From: CBDCYS01 sp965226245
GTDB lineage: Bacteria > Acidobacteriota > Terriglobia > Bryobacterales > UBA6623
Assembly: GCA_965226245.1 (NCBI GenBank)
Contig: CBDDCL010000015.1
Span: 5,828,001-5,892,000 of the forward strand
Reading direction: 5' to 3'
Length of the DNA stretch: 64,000 bases
Each line of letters opens with the position of its first letter. The first letter of the stretch is position 1. The position numbers and the translations under genes were made by a program. Shown here piece by piece: positions 61,371 through 64,000 of the stretch. Under the pieces are notes generated by a model. It worked only from the letters and a program-made list of their open reading frames with translations, searched no databases and had not been told where the DNA came from.

Positions 61371-61715
61371 TTGCGGTTCCAGTGTTGAATCTTTCCCGCC
61401 GCGGGTTGAAGTGAAGAATGACTGGCCGGGCGCTCGTTGATTACCAGATGACTCATCTGTTCCGTTGGACTTCCAAGCTACAGCCTATCTGATGAATGGG
61501 CAAGGACCAGGCTTGGCGCCTGAGACAAACGCACTTCATGCGGTGTTCGCCGCCTCTTTGTAAGATAAAACCGTCACCCGAGCACGCCTTCCACCGTGCC
61601 TGTGATGCCGGGGGCAATCCGCCTCGATCCGCGGCGGCTATTGCCGTAATTCTTTAGGGAGAATTCGGCGTGAAGAAACTAACCGCAATTCTTCAGTACC
61701 TGCATCATGAGATTC
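61371..61715. other. Gene-free stretch upstream of the transketolase operon
   Basis: About 345 bp without a gene I can support, followed by dispersed repeat copy C. An open plus-strand frame at 61670-61885 is an artefact of that repeat. The promoter of the transketolase-GT2-methyltransferase run would be expected here on the minus strand; I did not find a convincing one. Confidence 0.35.
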
Positions 61716-61845
61716 GCGCCAAACGTGGCAGAAAATTCGGGAGCCAGATTCGGGCCCTGACCGTGAGGGAGGGGTTAGCCGCTTCGACGCGCTTAATCCG
61801 CCAGCGGCCACGCTCCCCTCTTTGGTTGCCGCTGGTCCGCGTCAG
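61716..61845 (-). repeat. Dispersed intergenic repeat, copy C
   Basis: On the minus strand it reads CTGACGCGGACCAGCGGC ... GAAGCGGCTAACCCCTCCCT ... CACGTTTGGCGC, matching copies A and B closely. Its end overlaps the last codon of the methyltransferase gene (stop at 61842). It is in the opposite orientation to copies A and B. Confidence 0.85.
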
Positions 61846-62588
61846 CAACGATCAGTCTGATCCTTTCGATCCGCTACCATCGTGAAGACGGCGCAGCCCA
61901 GCGCCCTCAGTCCCGGCGCGGCCTCCAGCAGCGGCTCGAGCGCTTTCGTCAAGCGGGCCATCCAGTCGGGACAGAACATGGGGACGAAACCAGCGAAATG
62001 CTCGCTGATCGGCACACCCGACGCTTGGCGGACCCAGCGCCGCAGCAGCCGCGGCGAATAGGATTTCTCGCCGTGCTCGATGTGATAGCGCGACGTCTTC
62101 TCGATGATCTTCAACCCGAAATTATTCCCGTTCGGGTCATGGATCACGATGCGCGGGGCAAGGCGAAATCCTTCCCGAATCAACCCTGCTGGATCCCCCG
62201 CATGATGCAGAATGCTTTGCAGCAGCACCACATCGAAGCTGTCGTCACGGTAGGGCAAGTGATTACCATCAACGACTGAAAAATCAATGGCGCGATCAGC
62301 GGCCCTCCGCCTGGCGACGCGAACGGCTTCGCCCGCCGCATCCACCGCAGTGAAGCGACGAGGTTTTCCCTGATCCCAGTAGCGAACGGTGTAGAAACCA
62401 TCGCCGCAGCCCAGATCGAGAACCGAGCGTCCAACAAACGGATCGGTCTGCAAGACGGCATCGGTCGAGCGTTGTGTCGCCAAGCGGCTGCTGAGCTGAT
62501 CGTTGCTTGTATAGCCGTACCCTTGGTCACGCGCGGCGTCGCGGTTGAAAACCTCGACTCCCTCCCGCAGCCTGGTTGGCGTAGTCAT
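61842..62588 (-). CDS. Class I SAM-dependent methyltransferase
   Basis: From MTTPTRLREGVEVFNRDAAR (62588; a GTG at 62594 is an alternative) the 248-residue protein has SVLDLGCGDGFYTVRYWDQG, DAAGEAVRVARRRAADRA and LPYRDDSFDVVLLQSILHHA, the methyltransferase-11 pattern. Its 3' end enters dispersed repeat copy C. Methyl acceptor unknown. It lies between the epimerase and transketolase genes. Confidence 0.82.
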   Translation of the reverse strand: MTTPTRLREGVEVFNRDAARDQGYGYTSNDQLSSRLATQRSTDAVLQTDPFVGRSVLDLGCGDGFYTVRYWDQGKPRRFTAVDAAGEAVRVARRRAADRAIDFSVVDGNHLPYRDDSFDVVLLQSILHHAGDPAGLIREGFRLAPRIVIHDPNGNNFGLKIIEKTSRYHIEHGEKSYSPRLLRRWVRQASGVPISEHFAGFVPMFCPDWMARLTKALEPLLEAAPGLRALGCAVFTMVADRKDQTDRC

Positions 62589-62609
62589 TTTCACGGGACG
62601 AAAGAGCCC

Positions 62610-62734
62610 CAGCCCGTGGCGGAAGTGTTCGCGGGCGAAAATGGGGGACTGCCATCCGATTCTCGCTCGTGGAACTCCATTTTCCCCAACACTAGTGCGA
62701 CGCGAGAATCGGTGGCTGTACCCTTTTTTCGCCG
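62610..62734. repeat. Long-hairpin repeat, copy H2
   Basis: CAGCCCGTGGC opens the unit, as in H1. GGCGAAAATGGGGGACTGCC and ATCCGATTCTCGC pair with GCGAGAATCGGTGGCTGTAC and CCTTTTTTCGCC at the other end. The inner bases differ from H1 (CGATTCTCGC instead of AATTTCC) but still pair, so the hairpin itself is conserved. The right outer arm is less complete than in H1. It sits between a methyltransferase start and the stop codon of an epimerase. Confidence 0.8.
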
Positions 62735-62736
62735 GA

Positions 62737-63717
62737 TCAGGATCGGACAGCCGCCCGGGCGGGCGAGGAATCCCCTGGCTGACAGGGCTCGGAGCGAACC
62801 CACTCCACGGTCTTGGCGATTCCCTGATCCAGGCCGGTGCGGGCCGTCCATTTCAGCATGCGGCGAACCTTGGTGCAATCAGCGACCCAAGTCTCAGTGT
62901 CCCATGGCCGATGGGGGATCGCTCCCCAGCTCACTTTCGGACTCGCTCCCGTCGCTCGCGTGGAAGCCTCTACGACGTCACGAACGGTCGATTGCATGCC
63001 GCTGCCAATGTTGAAGACCTCACCGCAATGCCGGCTCAGTTCGTCAATCCGCAAATAGGCGCTGACAACGTCCTCCACGTAAATGAAATCTCTTGCAGTA
63101 TCGGGAGAAACCATCTTCAATTCCCTGCCTTCGAGACAATTCCGAATCACCGTAGGCACGAGCCGTGTTGGTTCCTCGTAGGGGCCGTAGACGGAGAACA
63201 AGCGAAATGTGTTGATCGGACGTTTGTCGACCCGCGCGGTGTGCCGGCAAACCAGCGTCTGTGCCGATTTCGCCACTGCGTAGTAGCTGTTCGGCTCCAG
63301 TACGTCGGTCTCGCGCATGGCGTGGGACTTGGAGCCGTACTCAGACGAACTGCCGGTATTGACGAAAACCTTGTAGTCCACATCCGAGCAGGCCTTGAGC
63401 AGATTCCACGACCCGAACACATTGGTGCGAATCGTCTCATCGGCGTCGGTCTGAAACGGATAAGCGCCGTGGACCCCAAGATGATAGATCACGGTTGGCC
63501 GAACCTTCGAGACGATCTTGCGAAGCCCTTCTACATCCGTCAAGTCGCCGCGGTGAAAGGTGAAGGCGTTCTCGACATCGCGAAGCCGCCATCGGTTCGC
63601 GTTGTCGCGCGCGAGCAGGTGAACATCACATCCGAGATCGGCGAGTTTTCTGGCGAGAAACGCTCCAACGAAGCCGGTGGCTCCGGTGACAAAAAACCGC
63701 TCGTTCGAAAGACTCAT
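62737..63717 (-). CDS. NAD-dependent epimerase/dehydratase (extended SDR)
   Basis: This 326-residue short-chain dehydrogenase has the NAD-binding GATGFVGAFLARKLADLG at residues 11-28 and a catalytic YxxxK (YYAVAK), with SSEYGS before it. The family converts nucleotide sugars (4-epimerases, 4,6-dehydratases, reductases). It is the first gene of the surface-sugar run read on this strand. The C-terminal substrate part is not distinctive enough to name the sugar. Confidence 0.85.
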   Translation of the reverse strand: MSLSNERFFVTGATGFVGAFLARKLADLGCDVHLLARDNANRWRLRDVENAFTFHRGDLTDVEGLRKIVSKVRPTVIYHLGVHGAYPFQTDADETIRTNVFGSWNLLKACSDVDYKVFVNTGSSSEYGSKSHAMRETDVLEPNSYYAVAKSAQTLVCRHTARVDKRPINTFRLFSVYGPYEEPTRLVPTVIRNCLEGRELKMVSPDTARDFIYVEDVVSAYLRIDELSRHCGEVFNIGSGMQSTVRDVVEASTRATGASPKVSWGAIPHRPWDTETWVADCTKVRRMLKWTARTGLDQGIAKTVEWVRSEPCQPGDSSPARAAVRS

Positions 63718-63828
63718 TTACCGTACGGGGCCGGGCCATTCAAGAAATCGAGGGCTGCGTGACCCACTTCAATACGCGGGACGCGAATCCTAATTCTAAC
63801 CAAGAACGTTTGAAACTTCATTCGTGGG

Positions 63829-63941
63829 GAACAGAGCCGCGCCCGCAAGGGTGCGGTCGAGGGTAGTCAGTGCGTCGGGGCCGCCACCGGAATGCGGTCA
63901 CTGCCAGACTCGACCGCACCCTTGCGGGCGCGGCTCTGTTC
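63829..63941. repeat. Perfect 33-bp inverted repeat with 47-nt loop
   Basis: Arms at 63829-63861 and 63909-63941 are exact complements over 33 bp (core GCCGCGCCCGCAAGGGTGCG). The loop contains further partial pairing. No gene lies between 63718 and the window end. Length and GC content suggest a REP-type element or a strong cruciform. A single copy is present in this window. Confidence 0.8.
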
Positions 63942-64000
63942 GTGCCGCCATTTCTGCGAACAAAACCCTCAGAGGCGGCGGGCTAGACTCTACCCGAGTG

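Noticed and set aside
61670..61885. Plus-strand ORF containing TVREGLAASTRLI
   Set aside because: Mostly dispersed repeat copy C in translation; the same peptide appears at copy B.

Overview
The window is high-GC bacterial chromosome. It most resembles a Bryobacterales/Solibacter-like member of the Acidobacteriota. That placement is an inference from gene content and style: TTG and GTG starts, four-cysteine versions of several ribosomal proteins and adenylate kinase, choice-of-anchor-D secreted proteins, a Tat-exported rhamnonate-dehydratase-like enzyme and many REP-like intergenic repeats. No 16S gene or other decisive marker is present.

1-2.5 kb holds an enolase-superfamily dehydratase and a lipoprotein peptidyl-prolyl isomerase. 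2.7-23.2 kb, all on the minus strand, is one uninterrupted str-S10-spc-alpha supercluster: rpsL, rpsG, fusA, tuf, then rpsJ through rpsC, rplP through secY, adk, map, infA, rpmJ, rpsM, rpsK, rpsD, rpoA and rplQ. Three of its short genes (rpmJ, rpmD, rpsN) are easy to miss. The one large internal gap, 200 bp between rplE and rpsN, carries a dispersed repeat that recurs at 29.9 and 61.7 kb.

23.6-25.4 kb is an ISKra4-like insertion sequence with two overlapping reading frames joined by a likely -1 slippery site. It lies beside a decayed PilZ/EAL remnant. 26-32 kb contains the Tat-exported enolase-superfamily enzyme and two tandem paralogous secreted choice-of-anchor-D proteins with the dispersed repeat between them. 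At 32.77-33.30 kb is an internally deleted IS1380-type element with terminal repeats, a target duplication and only the first 56 codons of its transposase.

33.8-36.6 kb carries envelope genes (lptE-like, pssA, psd) and a YdcH-like small protein, followed by a broken rimI and the methionine-sulfoxide reductase msrP. 38.8-49.7 kb begins with a CpaE/TadZ-like ATPase. It continues with a cell-surface or secondary-metabolite group: an O-antigen ligase-like protein, a methyltransferase, two B12-binding radical SAM enzymes, two GT4 glycosyltransferases and an HPr-kinase-like ATPase, with fragments of an SGNH hydrolase and a PhoD-type phosphatase among them. 49.9-53.5 kb holds a HigBA module, cysE, a VapBC module and rho. 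53.8-63.7 kb is a second surface-glycan region: a multi-pass membrane protein with a TPR-like tail, three class I methyltransferases, a CmcI-like protein, a GT2 glycosyltransferase, a split transketolase and an NAD-dependent epimerase.

I found no tRNA, rRNA or CRISPR array. The unusual content is mainly in the non-coding and mobile fraction: four repeat families (dispersed, long-hairpin, palindromic, and a 33-bp inverted repeat), a frameshifting IS, a deleted IS1380, and a run of decaying genes.
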